Below, piece after piece: positions 1 to 8,364 of a stretch of DNA of 64,000 nt. The notes beneath the pieces were generated by a model, which made no database searches, was not told the DNA's origin, and saw nothing but the letters and a program-made list of their open reading frames with translations. Made by a program: the position numbers and the translations under genes. The DNA is from Acidobacteria bacterium AB60. Lineage in GTDB: Bacteria; Acidobacteriota; Terriglobia; Terriglobales; Acidobacteriaceae. Each line of letters starts with the position of its first letter. Position 1 is the first letter of the stretch. The DNA lies in the NCBI GenBank assembly GCA_008682415.1, contig VANK01000001.1, forward strand, positions 1,178,001 through 1,242,000, given 5' to 3'.

Positions 1-961
1 CCGCGTCGAAGTAGAGGACGTAGACACGTGCCGGCCGCTGGCCTTCGAGGATCGAACGTGCCTCAGCTTCGAAAAGGCGTAACTGGCGCGCACTGATGGA
101 GCCGGAGCAATCGACCGCAATGGCAACCTCACCGACACCCTCACGGACCACTCCCGGCAGATAGAGGCCTGTCCAGAGATGGCGCCGGTTTGGGCGCATC
201 CAGCTGTAATCGGCCGCGATGGTCTCTGACCATAGACGGCGCAGCAGTTCCCGCCAATCGACGGCGGCCTCCGCCGCGCCTTCCATGGTCCGATCAACCC
301 CCGAGGGCAACTTCCCGGCTTGGCGAGCGACCGTCATTGCCTGGTTGACAGCGACATCCCACGCTCGCGCCTGTTCCTCCACAGATGGAGAATCTTTCCC
401 GCCCTCGGGCCCGTCGAGGACTTGCCCAATCCCTCCCTCCGTCTCAGGGGCGCCACGGTCTGCGGATTCGCCGGTACCGGGATCTGCGCTTGTGCCACCC
501 CCGGCCAAACCGCTCTGATCATTGCCGTTCTTGTCCTCTCCCGGATCCGATTCCGATTCAAGCAGGTTGTAGATTTGTTCCGCGCTCATGCCGCGGAACC
601 TGTTCTCCATCAGGACACCGTCCGGGAGCTTGAGGCCAGCGTCGATCAGCAGCGGATTGATGGCATAGTCGCAGGCGATGTTCCACCGCTTCGGCTCGCG
701 GCCCGAACGCCGCAGATGGTGGTGCAGGGCTGGATGCATGACCTCATGGGCAAGCGTCCCCGCGAGCGTGGCCGCATTGAGTGTCTCGACAAACTCCGGG
801 TTCCAGAGAAGCGAGACACCGTCGGTGGCCATGGTCTTGACGGCGAAACTCGGCCGGTCCTTAAGACGGAAAAGCAGCGAGCCGAAGAAGGGATGATCGA
901 GGACCAACGCCGTGCGTGCCTTCTGGATGCGAAGCGAAGCTGATATTTCGTCGCTTTTCAT
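1..961 (-). CDS. metallopeptidase-like plus VWA domain protein (3' end cut by window)
   Basis: The first 320 residues are visible; the C-terminus lies beyond the window. Residues 20-110 resemble the putative metallopeptidase domain found in front of VWA domains (DUF2201-like), with an HEVMH zinc-binding motif at 72-76 and nearby H80-H82. A Gly/Asp/Glu-rich linker follows (about 137-195). A VWA domain begins near residue 278 with the MIDAS motif DCSGS (D284, S286, S288). The ATG overlaps the stop of the DUF3150-like gene as ATGA, so the two are probably translated together with the upstream MoxR ATPase. MoxR plus VWA pairs usually act as ATP-driven remodelling machines; the substrate here is unknown. 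Confidence 0.8.
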   Translation of the reverse strand, partial: MKSDEISASLRIQKARTALVLDHPFFGSLLFRLKDRPSFAVKTMATDGVSLLWNPEFVETLNAATLAGTLAHEVMHPALHHHLRRSGREPKRWNIACDYAINPLLIDAGLKLPDGVLMENRFRGMSAEQIYNLLESESDPGEDKNGNDQSGLAGGGTSADPGTGESADRGAPETEGGIGQVLDGPEGGKDSPSVEEQARAWDVAVNQAMTVARQAGKLPSGVDRTMEGAAEAAVDWRELLRRLWSETIAADYSWMRPNRRHLWTGLYLPGVVREGVGEVAIAVDCSGSISARQLRLFEAEARSILEGQRPARVYVLYFDA

Positions 962-1893
962 GCGGCAGTCGGAGCTTCCATATAGGCCGACATATGCGCG
1001 AAGATCTCATCGGCACTGGCCGGTTCCTCGGATTTAGCCGATTCCCGTCCGCGCAACACTCCATCCATCTCGGCGACGATGTTGGCCGCGTCCGCGGCAG
1101 TCGTAACCCGCAGGAGATCATGCTTCTTAAGCTCCTGGGCGGAGTGGTTGCACAACCGTTGCCTGATTTGCTCGGCAAACCGGTTGAGATCCGAATCGCC
1201 GTTGACGTTGAGCCGTGGCAGCAAGTCGACCAGATCGAGGACATTGGTCACCAGCGACCCATGAAACCGCGATTCGGGTTCGTTCAGCCTCTCGACCATG
1301 TGAGCAACGACTTCGCGCAGACGCTTCCACAGATCTTCAGTGCCGCGCATGAGCGACTCGCGAACGTTCGCATCAATCTCGCGGGCCACGCGCGCCTGTT
1401 CCTCGGCCGACATCTCGACGCGAAAGTCCGCTCCGGTTGGAATCGGCAGGACCTCGAGTTTTACCCCGAACTTCGTCCGCAGCTTCTCCGGTGACGGATA
1501 GTCTTCCTCCCGGAAGAGCCCGTTCAGCTCCGGACGCACCTGCTCGATGTATTCCGGATACACGCGCAGGAACGCATCCACCGCCTGATCAAAGCTCGCC
1601 TCGAACTCGCGCATCCGCGCCATCAGATCGAAGTAGAAGTTCGCCGGCAAGAGACGAAATCCCTCATCGGACCAGGGGAGCGTGACCTTATAGAAGTACT
1701 GCCGGATCTGGCCTGCAAGGGTCCGCAGCTCCTCGAGCTTCGCCGCTCCATGCAGCAACTGCTTGTTGTAACGGCCCGCGCCCTGGTGCGCCCCATGCTG
1801 GTCGGCCACTTCGCGGCTGACCTTGCGATCGTGTTTCACAGCCGTCCACACGCTGATATGAACGGCCGCGAGCATGGCTTTCTCTGTGATCAT
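958..1893 (-). CDS. DUF3150-like protein of the MoxR/VWA module
   Basis: This 311-residue protein has no signal peptide or membrane segment and is mostly charged helix. It starts MITEKAMLAAVHISVWTAVK and has long acidic helices in the middle (about 95-200). Proteins of this type (DUF3150) are typically encoded between a MoxR-like ATPase and a VWA protein on plasmids and phages. Start and stop both overlap neighbours as ATGA (1890-1893 and 958-961), which supports one co-translated three-gene unit. The family name is from memory of its sequence character and context; the biochemical role is unknown. Confidence 0.7.
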   Translation of the reverse strand: MITEKAMLAAVHISVWTAVKHDRKVSREVADQHGAHQGAGRYNKQLLHGAAKLEELRTLAGQIRQYFYKVTLPWSDEGFRLLPANFYFDLMARMREFEASFDQAVDAFLRVYPEYIEQVRPELNGLFREEDYPSPEKLRTKFGVKLEVLPIPTGADFRVEMSAEEQARVAREIDANVRESLMRGTEDLWKRLREVVAHMVERLNEPESRFHGSLVTNVLDLVDLLPRLNVNGDSDLNRFAEQIRQRLCNHSAQELKKHDLLRVTTAADAANIVAEMDGVLRGRESAKSEEPASADEIFAHMSAYMEAPTAA

Positions 1894-2900
1894 TGGATGA
1901 CCTCCCGGTATTCGACCCCGAAGCTCACGAACTCCGGCGTGTGCGTAATTGCCGTATCGCGTGCCGCCGCGTCGCGCATGGCCATGACCCGCATCTCGGT
2001 CGGCATTCGTTCGAGATAGGTGATCCCTCTACTGATGGAGGTATCGCTCAGTACGCGACCAAGCGCCGTCGCGATTGCAATCTGCGCCGACGGTTCGGCC
2101 GGAACCTTGGCGGTGGAAGGATTGAGAAGGATCTCGTCGATCGACGGCAACTCGCGGAACAGTCGAAGGAAGGCAACCAGTTCCGACGCCGCGGCCTGAC
2201 CCACTGTGCCGTCGAGGAGTTGCGCTTCGAACTCGCTCGCTCCCGAAAGCAGTCGCGCGTTGGTGCGCTGGGCTACGCCCGACAGAACGCGCGAGGCCAT
2301 CTCCCAGGAACGCGGAGTAGGCCACGCGTTGGCATCCGAGGTCACGTCTGCGTCGTGGAGCAGTTCCGGTTTGAAGCGCAGAAAGGCTATGATCTCCGGG
2401 CGAACTCGAGCCTTGATCGCCCATTTGCACCAGTCGTCGAGGTCAGCCTCAAGCTCGAGATGCACGAACCGGTTGCGTAAAGGCCGCGGCATGGAGAAAT
2501 GCACTCCGCGCTCTGAAGCTGGATTGCCGGCGGCGATCACGACCCACTCGTCCGGCAATCTGTATTCGCCGAGACGACGATCCAGAACCAACTGATAACA
2601 GCCTGCCTGCGTCATCTGCGGCGCCGACGTCAGCTCATCGAGAAAGAGAATGCCTTTGCCGGAAGTTGGGAGGAACTTGGGCGGAACCCATTCGGTTTGA
2701 TCTGCCGAGATGCGGGGCAATCCGCGCAAATCAACGGGGTCGAGTTGGACTGCCCGCACGTCAAGGAACTCGTAGTCGAGATCGCCGGCCACCTGGCCGA
2801 CGATCTGCGATTTCCCGGTGCCACACGGGCCCCAGATGTGGAGAGGCACACGCTCGCCAATTAGCGCACGGAGCGCTTCATAGAGCTTCGAAGGTTTCAT
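1890..2900 (-). CDS. MoxR-family AAA+ ATPase
   Basis: A 336-residue AAA+ ATPase. Walker A is GPCGTGKS (residues 24-31), Walker B is ILFLDEL (about residues 84-90), and an arginine-rich sensor region follows (MPRPLRNRF, about 165). The ATG at 2900 is chosen because AAGGGA lies 6-7 bases upstream; an in-frame extension to 3008 lacks family similarity. It is first in the MoxR, DUF3150, metallopeptidase-VWA set and should power remodelling of a target held by the VWA protein. A second, only distantly similar MoxR protein is encoded at 47406-48326. Confidence 0.88.
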   Translation of the reverse strand: MKPSKLYEALRALIGERVPLHIWGPCGTGKSQIVGQVAGDLDYEFLDVRAVQLDPVDLRGLPRISADQTEWVPPKFLPTSGKGILFLDELTSAPQMTQAGCYQLVLDRRLGEYRLPDEWVVIAAGNPASERGVHFSMPRPLRNRFVHLELEADLDDWCKWAIKARVRPEIIAFLRFKPELLHDADVTSDANAWPTPRSWEMASRVLSGVAQRTNARLLSGASEFEAQLLDGTVGQAAASELVAFLRLFRELPSIDEILLNPSTAKVPAEPSAQIAIATALGRVLSDTSISRGITYLERMPTEMRVMAMRDAAARDTAITHTPEFVSFGVEYREVIQ

Positions 2901-3041
2901 GGGATTTCCCTTGAAGGTTTGCTGGTTAGGACAGGAGAGACGGTCGCGTTTTATGGGCAGCACGGGCTGTGCGCAGACCCATGGAGAACGGGCACACGGA
3001 ACCTGCAAACCGCAGGTCCTTGAGATTGTCGGAAAAAATCC

Positions 3042-3689
3042 TTACTTGAGCAGGACTTTAAGATCGGTCGCCAACTCGAGGACGAAGTCCTCGGGCACGC
3101 CCCTTTGGATGAGTGGGCGAGAAACCTTGGCGTCGAGAAGATCTGACGTCTTCACCCGCGTACCGAACAACACGACAGCCAATGCCCGGTCGTCCTGTCG
3201 CGAGGACCAGAGAAAACCCTGGATCTGCGGATGGGCCGCATACATCTTCTCAGCCCAACTGCGCGTCGCCGGATAGTGAGCCTTTGTTGTGTCGATGAGT
3301 TGGCGAGGAGGAATACCCAATCCGCGCAGCGCAACCTTGCTCAAGTCGAGGAACTGAAAATCAATCTGAAACTCTACTGTCGAACATGCCTTGCCTTCGA
3401 GTCTCTTGGCATCGACGTGCTTAAAACCAGTGCGGTAAGGAACGTCGCGAAAGACGCTCTCCATCAATGCGCCGCGGGGTGTGGTCGCCGCATAGAGAGT
3501 TGGAATCACTTTTCCTGACGGGTCAAGGATTGGACTGAAGCGAGCATTGCCTTTGGGGCTCGGATTGAATTGATCAACGGCGTAGATCGCGTCATGCACG
3601 CGATACATCGTCTGGCCCGAACCCCAGGCAATGGATTTGACCTTCGAGGGCACGGTTGGCGGGGCACTGGTAGTTGCTCGCCTAGCCAT
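3042..3689 (-). CDS. RES-domain toxin of type II toxin-antitoxin system
   Basis: A 215-residue RES-domain protein. The family's characteristic residues are visible: Arg in MYRVHDAIY, Glu in GALMESVF and Ser in QGFLWSSRQDD. RES toxins characterised elsewhere modify or degrade NAD+. The start ATG at 3689 lies eight bases inside the end of the upstream Xre-type antitoxin gene, the usual arrangement for this pair. The longer reading frame to 3725 is not needed. The location, within 4.5 kb of the visible left edge of an ICE, fits a role in element maintenance, which is inferred. Confidence 0.85.
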   Translation of the reverse strand: MARRATTSAPPTVPSKVKSIAWGSGQTMYRVHDAIYAVDQFNPSPKGNARFSPILDPSGKVIPTLYAATTPRGALMESVFRDVPYRTGFKHVDAKRLEGKACSTVEFQIDFQFLDLSKVALRGLGIPPRQLIDTTKAHYPATRSWAEKMYAAHPQIQGFLWSSRQDDRALAVVLFGTRVKTSDLLDAKVSRPLIQRGVPEDFVLELATDLKVLLK

Positions 3690-4350
3690 GCTGCAACTCG
3701 GCCATCTCATCCCGGGCCGCGGCAATCACTTGGTCGGGATTGGTGGCCAGGACATCCTGCGGACGCTCGTCGTCCAGGAAACTGTTCAACCCTGCAAACC
3801 AGAAAGCCAGCCCCCAGCCATCCTTGGCGTCACCGAAGATCTTGAGAACCTCCGCCATCTCTTTACGCGGACGATGATCTCGCGAATCGAGGCCATAGAG
3901 CGGCAGGTAATCCTCCCTGCCGTGCTGGATTGCGAAGATTTCGTGGTTCCGCTTCCACTTGTTCGGCTGCACGCTTAAGTTGCTCGCGCTGAATCCGGCA
4001 AGTCGGGCCACTTCGGTCGCAGGGAGAAAATCCCCGCTGTTGAGGATTGCTGTCTTCGCCTCGATGAGCATACGGGCCTGCTCGCGCGCCGCCTTCGACG
4101 GAGTGACATCGGTCAAAAGGACATTGACCACCTTCTTCAGAGTCTCTTCCTGGCGTTCCTGAATCAGTTGCGGCAAGAACTCGACGACCTGATGGATGAC
4201 CCGTTCGGCTGCTGCGCCCTGCTCGTCGTCGGCAAAGGTCACCGCCACCGTCCGGCGCTCCGGGGAACGGTTTAGCTGCCGGATGACATCGTGCCCGGTG
4301 CCGGTCAGAACAGCTGATCTAACACTCTGAATTTGCTTGGCTTGAGCCAC
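3682..4350 (-). CDS. Xre/MbcA/ParS-type antitoxin paired with RES toxin
   Basis: A 222-residue protein starting with GTG at 4350, with GGGAG close upstream. The middle (about 105-140) holds a helix-turn-helix-like stretch, FLPATEVARLAGFSASNLS. The C-terminus (about 175-215; GWGLAFWFAGLNSFLDDERP) matches the toxin-binding domain of antitoxins that neutralise RES toxins. The N-terminal 100 residues are longer than in minimal family members. It overlaps the toxin gene by eight bases and should repress its own promoter with the toxin. Confidence 0.8.
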   Translation of the reverse strand: MAQAKQIQSVRSAVLTGTGHDVIRQLNRSPERRTVAVTFADDEQGAAAERVIHQVVEFLPQLIQERQEETLKKVVNVLLTDVTPSKAAREQARMLIEAKTAILNSGDFLPATEVARLAGFSASNLSVQPNKWKRNHEIFAIQHGREDYLPLYGLDSRDHRPRKEMAEVLKIFGDAKDGWGLAFWFAGLNSFLDDERPQDVLATNPDQVIAAARDEMAELQHG

Positions 4351-4385
4351 ACAAGTCTCCCTGGCGGAGGACCGCTATAGAGCTA

Positions 4386-4419
4386 GATTATCATAGATTT
4401 TATGCTAACCATAATAATC
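4386..4419. promoter_or_regulatory. candidate operator/promoter of the Xre-RES operon
   Basis: An imperfect inverted repeat, GATTATCAT and ATAATAATC (8 of 9 pairs), flanks a 16-bp AT-rich core 36 bp upstream of the antitoxin start. The minus strand contains TATGATAAT, a possible -10 element. Autoregulation by the antitoxin at such a dyad is typical of the family; binding here is inferred. Confidence 0.45.
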
Positions 4420-4481
4420 TTACCCGTTGCAGCTTGGATGCTGCCAAGGTCTGCCCTCAGATGATCAGGAGGCATCCTCTA

Positions 4482-5012
4482 TCAGGCTGCTTCGTCCGGT
4501 CCGTCATCATTCCCGGCCAACTCCTCATCGGGAACTTCCGAGCCTATTTGTTCTTCTTCCTCCGTATCACGGATCGGAAGGGTGGAAGGTTGCGCGGCAT
4601 CGAAGAGGCCGGCGGCCCCGGCCGGTCCGGGCATCGTCTGCGGCACGGACTTCGGGATCTCGGCTGGTTTTGCTGTTCCCTGGTTCACTTGAGGTCTTGC
4701 CGCAGAGGTTTTGCTCTTCGACCTGGCTTCTGCTTGAGCCGCCTTTGCCGCAGCGTCCATCTCCTGCTTTGCCCGATCCAGGTTGTTCTTGAGCCCGAGA
4801 TGCGCCCCAACAAAGTTGACCAGCGTTGCGGGAAGATCCCGGTCCAACTCCTCGGCCGTACCGGTCACTGTCAGCGGCGTGGTCAGCGCCGTGTTCTCCC
4901 CATCCTTGATCTTCTGCGGAATAACATTCACCCGAATTTGGTCTTCTTCGAGATGAGTGATGGTAACGAGAACGGCGCGCTGGCGCAGGACCGGAGCAAG
5001 TTCTTTGAACAT
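4482..5012 (-). CDS. PRTRC system protein E
   Basis: A 176-residue protein. The first 90 residues are folded-looking (MFKELAPVLRQRAVLVTITH, then a predicted beta-rich region). The rest is a disordered Ala/Pro/Glu-rich tail. The N-terminus, with 'FKELAPVL' followed by 'LRVNVIPQK'-like text, is typical of protein E in PRTRC (ParB-related, ThiF-related cassette) loci, and the neighbouring ThiF, B, F and C genes agree. It is the last PRTRC gene in the transcription direction. Its molecular function is unknown. Confidence 0.8.
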   Translation of the reverse strand: MFKELAPVLRQRAVLVTITHLEEDQIRVNVIPQKIKDGENTALTTPLTVTGTAEELDRDLPATLVNFVGAHLGLKNNLDRAKQEMDAAAKAAQAEARSKSKTSAARPQVNQGTAKPAEIPKSVPQTMPGPAGAAGLFDAAQPSTLPIRDTEEEEQIGSEVPDEELAGNDDGPDEAA

Positions 5013-5035
5013 TTTGGATTTCTCCTTGAGGGACT

Positions 5036-5359
5036 TTACTTGGGCGGCGATCCCCTATCGGCAGGTTTCTTAAGTTCAGGCTCGTCCCAGTGCAACGTGT
5101 ACCGGCGCCCCAGCGCCAGCCGTTCTTGGTAGGAATGCGGATCGTACTCCCGCAGCCAAAGAAGCCGGTAAAGAGCGTCGACCGCGGATTTCATCAATCC
5201 CTTCATCTCTTCCTGGGTGATGTGGGAGATCTCAGGCCTGCCGCTGCAAGTAAGACACGGACTGCCGGAATGCAGATTCTCAATACACCCATTGCGAAAC
5301 GCCAGTGCAACAAGCGCCTTGGCTTCGCTGGCAATCTCCGGATCAAGAGTGATCTTCAT
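5036..5359 (-). CDS. small cysteine-containing protein in PRTRC cassette
   Basis: A 107-residue protein of unknown function between ThiF and protein E. The ATG at 5359 is preceded by TGGAG at eight bases, which is better than the longer frame to 5398. It contains NGCIENLHSGSPCLTC (C and CxxC), a possible metal site, followed by a basic helical region (MKGLMKSAVDALYRLLWL). Its position between two PRTRC genes suggests an accessory role, but no family is recognised. Confidence 0.65.
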   Translation of the reverse strand: MKITLDPEIASEAKALVALAFRNGCIENLHSGSPCLTCSGRPEISHITQEEMKGLMKSAVDALYRLLWLREYDPHSYQERLALGRRYTLHWDEPELKKPADRGSPPK

Positions 5360-5426
5360 CGGGCGCACTCCAGACGTACTTACGACTACGTAGCACATCT
5401 CTAGTGCCTGCGAAATAAAACTTGAT

Positions 5427-6239
5427 TCACTTCTTGGTGTGCGCGAGCTTTGTCCGTCGTCTTAGCTTTCGCCAAAGCGCAGGATCGACCGGTAGAGCGC
5501 ACATCTGGCCCGTCTTCGCATTGAAGAACCCCCCGTGATGAGCGATCCTGCCGTAGCGAAAGAACTGTGCCAGCATCGCCAGCGCACTCGCAGCCAGTGT
5601 CTGGTTGATGAATGGCTCCTGGCGTTCCAGAGCTTCGGCAGCCGAACAACTGGGAAGCGGATCTTCGCCAACGCTCTCGTCCACAATCTCCGGATACAGT
5701 TCGCTGACCGTGCGCAGCCTTTCGGTTTTTCTGCGATTGTGTGCATTGAGTGGTTGGCCGAGGACGTACTGTCCGCTCGCCGCGTTGTTGCCAAGATCGA
5801 GCCAATACGACACCCGGTTCAGGGCCCGCGAGAATGACCCCTCGATGGCTCTTCGGGCGGCGCGCGTGTCCACACAGCCGATGACCAGGTCAGGACAGTG
5901 GTCGTAGTCTCGCTCAAACGACCGCGCATGAAACTGGTTCGGAACCGCGTTCCAGTTCGTGCCCCAGAACAGGTTGATACGGTTGATCAGAACCGTAGCC
6001 TTGTTCTGCCCAATGTCGGATACCGAAAACGGCTGCCGCACGCAGTTCGTCTCGGACACCTGATCCGCGTCCATCAGCGCAACGGCGAGGCCGTAACGAT
6101 GACCCCAGACCCGCATCGCCTGGTCGAGATACGGCAGCCCCATGACGATCGCGCTCCCTGTTCCGCCCGCGCCGACGATCAGGACGCGAAGAGCGCGATT
6201 TTGCATCAGATCGCGCGGAAGCAAGTGCTCGACACGCAT
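5427..6239 (-). CDS. PRTRC system ThiF family protein (E1-like adenylyltransferase)
   Basis: A 270-residue E1/ThiF fold protein. The nucleotide-binding loop GAGGTGS is at residues 23-29, followed by the acidic residue and loop DADQVSETNCVRQPF that binds ATP-Mg in E1 enzymes. A later PSCS cysteine (about residue 199) is the candidate thioester cysteine. E1-like proteins adenylate the C-terminus of a ubiquitin-like partner, for which the gene at 8152-8364 is the obvious candidate. It begins two bases after the E2-like gene stops. Confidence 0.88.
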   Translation of the reverse strand: MRVEHLLPRDLMQNRALRVLIVGAGGTGSAIVMGLPYLDQAMRVWGHRYGLAVALMDADQVSETNCVRQPFSVSDIGQNKATVLINRINLFWGTNWNAVPNQFHARSFERDYDHCPDLVIGCVDTRAARRAIEGSFSRALNRVSYWLDLGNNAASGQYVLGQPLNAHNRRKTERLRTVSELYPEIVDESVGEDPLPSCSAAEALERQEPFINQTLAASALAMLAQFFRYGRIAHHGGFFNAKTGQMCALPVDPALWRKLRRRTKLAHTKK

Positions 6240-6240
6240 A

Positions 6241-6948
6241 CTACCTCCGCTCTCCGCGCACGAACCCTGCCAGGGTCTGCGGCAACCGGATCAATGTGGC
6301 TTGCGGAAAGGGTTTGCGTTTGCCGGCAAGCTCAGCCCACAGCCCTTCAAACCCGCCAGCGTGCCGGCTCAGCCGGCCAACGTTGGCGTGAGTGAATGCG
6401 CTCTCGTAGAAACCGCGTTCCCATTTCGGAATCGAGGCAACCGTAGTATTGTCCGGGCAGCGCATCGTGCCGGTACAGACACGGCCGTCCTCCGAGACAT
6501 TCCAGAAAGGAGCGACGGCCAGCGCCGTCGCAGCATCCGGCCGCTTGTTTCTTGTGAGGGCTCGAATCTTCAGATCGTTGCTATCCGCACGCCACACCAA
6601 CGGCGGCTGCGGAAAGGTGCGGCCATTGAGCGTCGCAGCTTCTTTCTCGGCGTTCTCGGAGAACATCTGGCGGTGGCAGGCCGGTGTCCACCAGACGATC
6701 AGGCGGTCGCCCTTGGCGAGAACATTCTCCGGAAGAACTTCCGCCCTAGAGCCGCCCCAGAGGGAGCGCACCAGCGATTCGACAAAACCAAGCGTCAACG
6801 GCTGTGCCGGCTCAAGTGTGGGAGGTCCATGTTTGTGCAGGGTCACCGAGTGCCGCGTCACGAAGCTCCGCTGGCGGTCCCCGTAAACAAGGAGTGCCTC
6901 ACGCAGTTCGAAGCGATGGTTCTCCCCGATCGAGATGTGTACCTCCAT
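6241..6948 (-). CDS. PRTRC system protein B (E2-like, Prok-E2 family)
   Basis: A 235-residue protein. Residues 112-119 read FPQPPLVW and 155-160 read GRVCTG, matching the order and spacing of the E2 conjugating-enzyme core (YPxxPPxVxF, then GxVCL). Cys158 is therefore the predicted active-site cysteine. PRTRC protein B is known as a prokaryotic E2-like family. GGGAG lies upstream of the ATG; the gene overlaps the end of the protein F gene by 50 bp and is followed directly by the E1-like gene. Conjugating activity is an inference. Confidence 0.85.
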   Translation of the reverse strand: MEVHISIGENHRFELREALLVYGDRQRSFVTRHSVTLHKHGPPTLEPAQPLTLGFVESLVRSLWGGSRAEVLPENVLAKGDRLIVWWTPACHRQMFSENAEKEAATLNGRTFPQPPLVWRADSNDLKIRALTRNKRPDAATALAVAPFWNVSEDGRVCTGTMRCPDNTTVASIPKWERGFYESAFTHANVGRLSRHAGGFEGLWAELAGKRKPFPQATLIRLPQTLAGFVRGERR

Positions 6949-8044
6949 GGTGTTTCTCCCATTCGACTAATTCCTCGACCATCTCGAACAGAGCGACATT
7001 GAGCGCAATAAACCGTCGCACCATGTGGACAGCGGTTCTCACTTCATCCGGTTCTTGTGGAGAGAAGACGATACCGAGAGTCGGTTCCGCGGTTCCTTCG
7101 AGCATGTACTGGCTCTCTTCGTCGAAGCAGGCGACGATGGCGTCGTGGTCCTTGAAAGACACGACAAGAGACGGCAGAGGGATGGTGTCGTATCCGCCTT
7201 CCTCCCGGAAGGCGGCATCAACCCGCAACCTAATCCGCGAGAGCCGATCGATCTTTTGCAAGTGAGCAATCCAGGATCCGAACCTCCCACCTTGGTGCTG
7301 ACGAAGAAGCTGGCGCGCATGCCGCAGGAAGGCGCGGCGATCCTCACTGGTCAAGGTGCTCCGAATAGATTCCGGCAGCGCTTTGTCAACTTCGGGAAAT
7401 TCGCACTGTTCCCGGCTATTGTCGTCCTCCTCCGCGTGCTCCTTCATCCGCTCCTCGTACTCGAATGCATCGTCGTGGTTGTAAATCCGCATCACGCGAT
7501 AGAGCGCATACGTCAGTGGCCAGTAGAATGCCGCGCCGAGGCCCGCGGCCTCTTCCTCCATGGCCGCGATCGCCGGACCCATCTTCAGGTATCCGGCTCC
7601 GCCACATTCGATCGTTACGGCCAACCGGCCCTTACCGAGGGGCACGTCCTCGTCATCACCCTCGGCAACGTCGCTCACGGAGAGGTGATATTCGACGTTG
7701 CGGTCAAGAAGGTTCCATCGATTCTCGCCGATACTCTCCCGGATGGCTCGTTGAACAAACGCGATACTGCTGCCTTCACACTTCGCCCAGATCTCATGCC
7801 CCGCCAGGCCCTCTCGCACGAGAGCGGCACTGAGTTCGTATAGGAGTTCCGCACGAAACTCATGACTGTAGGCAGCCGGTACGGAATCAAGCGAGGGCAG
7901 CCCCTGCGGAAAGGCAGGGGCAAGCGTCCCTAGGCCAGCGGCGGCAGAAGTTCCGTCGGAGTGGTAAGCAACTGGTTGTCGTTTCCGACATAGCGATCGC
8001 TGGCTTCGGCTACCGCGCGTGAGACTAGGAGCGAGTCTTTGCAT
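6899..8044 (-). CDS. PRTRC system protein F
   Basis: A 381-residue reading frame matching PRTRC protein F in size, position and general character (helical, acidic central part EEAAGLGAAFYWPLTYALYR). The start is uncertain. The ATG at 8044 has GAGG eight bases upstream, but the first 38 codons overlap the end of the 72-residue gene in another frame and look low in protein-like quality. No other ATG, GTG or TTG is available before the conserved region. Function is unknown; it lies between the E2-like gene and the small genes at the operon head. Confidence 0.75.
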   Translation of the reverse strand: MQRLAPSLTRGSRSQRSLCRKRQPVAYHSDGTSAAAGLGTLAPAFPQGLPSLDSVPAAYSHEFRAELLYELSAALVREGLAGHEIWAKCEGSSIAFVQRAIRESIGENRWNLLDRNVEYHLSVSDVAEGDDEDVPLGKGRLAVTIECGGAGYLKMGPAIAAMEEEAAGLGAAFYWPLTYALYRVMRIYNHDDAFEYEERMKEHAEEDDNSREQCEFPEVDKALPESIRSTLTSEDRRAFLRHARQLLRQHQGGRFGSWIAHLQKIDRLSRIRLRVDAAFREEGGYDTIPLPSLVVSFKDHDAIVACFDEESQYMLEGTAEPTLGIVFSPQEPDEVRTAVHMVRRFIALNVALFEMVEELVEWEKHHGGTHLDRGEPSLRTA

Positions 8045-8148
8045 TGGAGGTGCCTCACCAGCATCTGGTTCGCCTCAGGAGGTGGAGCCGAAGCTCTAGC
8101 TTCGAACAGCGCAATCAACGCCTCCGGAGTCATTTTCGTAACGGGCAT
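7930..8148 (-). CDS. small protein between PRTRC C and F
   Basis: A 72-residue protein, MPVTKMTPEALIALFEARAS at the start, acidic/hydrophobic and without a recognised domain. AGGA lies about seven bases upstream of the ATG, within the stop region of the PRTRC C gene four bases away, so translation is probably coupled. It overlaps the protein F reading frame by 115 bp. It is not recognised as a standard PRTRC member. Confidence 0.6.
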   Translation of the reverse strand: MPVTKMTPEALIALFEARASAPPPEANQMLVRHLQCKDSLLVSRAVAEASDRYVGNDNQLLTTPTELLPPLA

Positions 8149-8151
8149 GGT

Positions 8152-8364
8152 TCATCCTTTCGTGCCGATGGCGCGGCTGAAGGTGTAGCGCAGCACGGTG
8201 CCGGTGGCCTCGGGGCCGGATACCAACGCGGTGGCAATCTCCGGGTAATTCGGGGTCAGTAGGTCTCTCACTTGCTCCACGGAGAGGTCGGGGCCCGGAT
8301 CGGGGATAAGGATTCCGTTGTACTGGAACTCGCGCACGAGGGCTTCTGCTTTGAGAGCGCTCAT
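8152..8364 (-). CDS. PRTRC system protein C (predicted ubiquitin-like)
   Basis: A 70-residue protein with the pattern VREFQYNGILIPDPGPDLS, then VRDLLTPNYPEIATALVSGP and TGTVLRYTFSRAIGTKG. This is the PRTRC protein C family, described as a prokaryotic ubiquitin-like beta-grasp group. It ends exactly in Gly (GTKG), as required for adenylation by an E1 without trimming. The second in-frame ATG (8364) is chosen because GGGAG stands seven bases before it, too close to the first ATG at 8370. It heads the PRTRC operon. Confidence 0.82.
   Translation of the reverse strand: MSALKAEALVREFQYNGILIPDPGPDLSVEQVRDLLTPNYPEIATALVSGPEATGTVLRYTFSRAIGTKG

Noticed and set aside
320..943. Plus-strand frame at the left edge
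   Set aside because: Antisense to the metallopeptidase-VWA gene, whose HEVMH and MIDAS motifs are on the minus strand.
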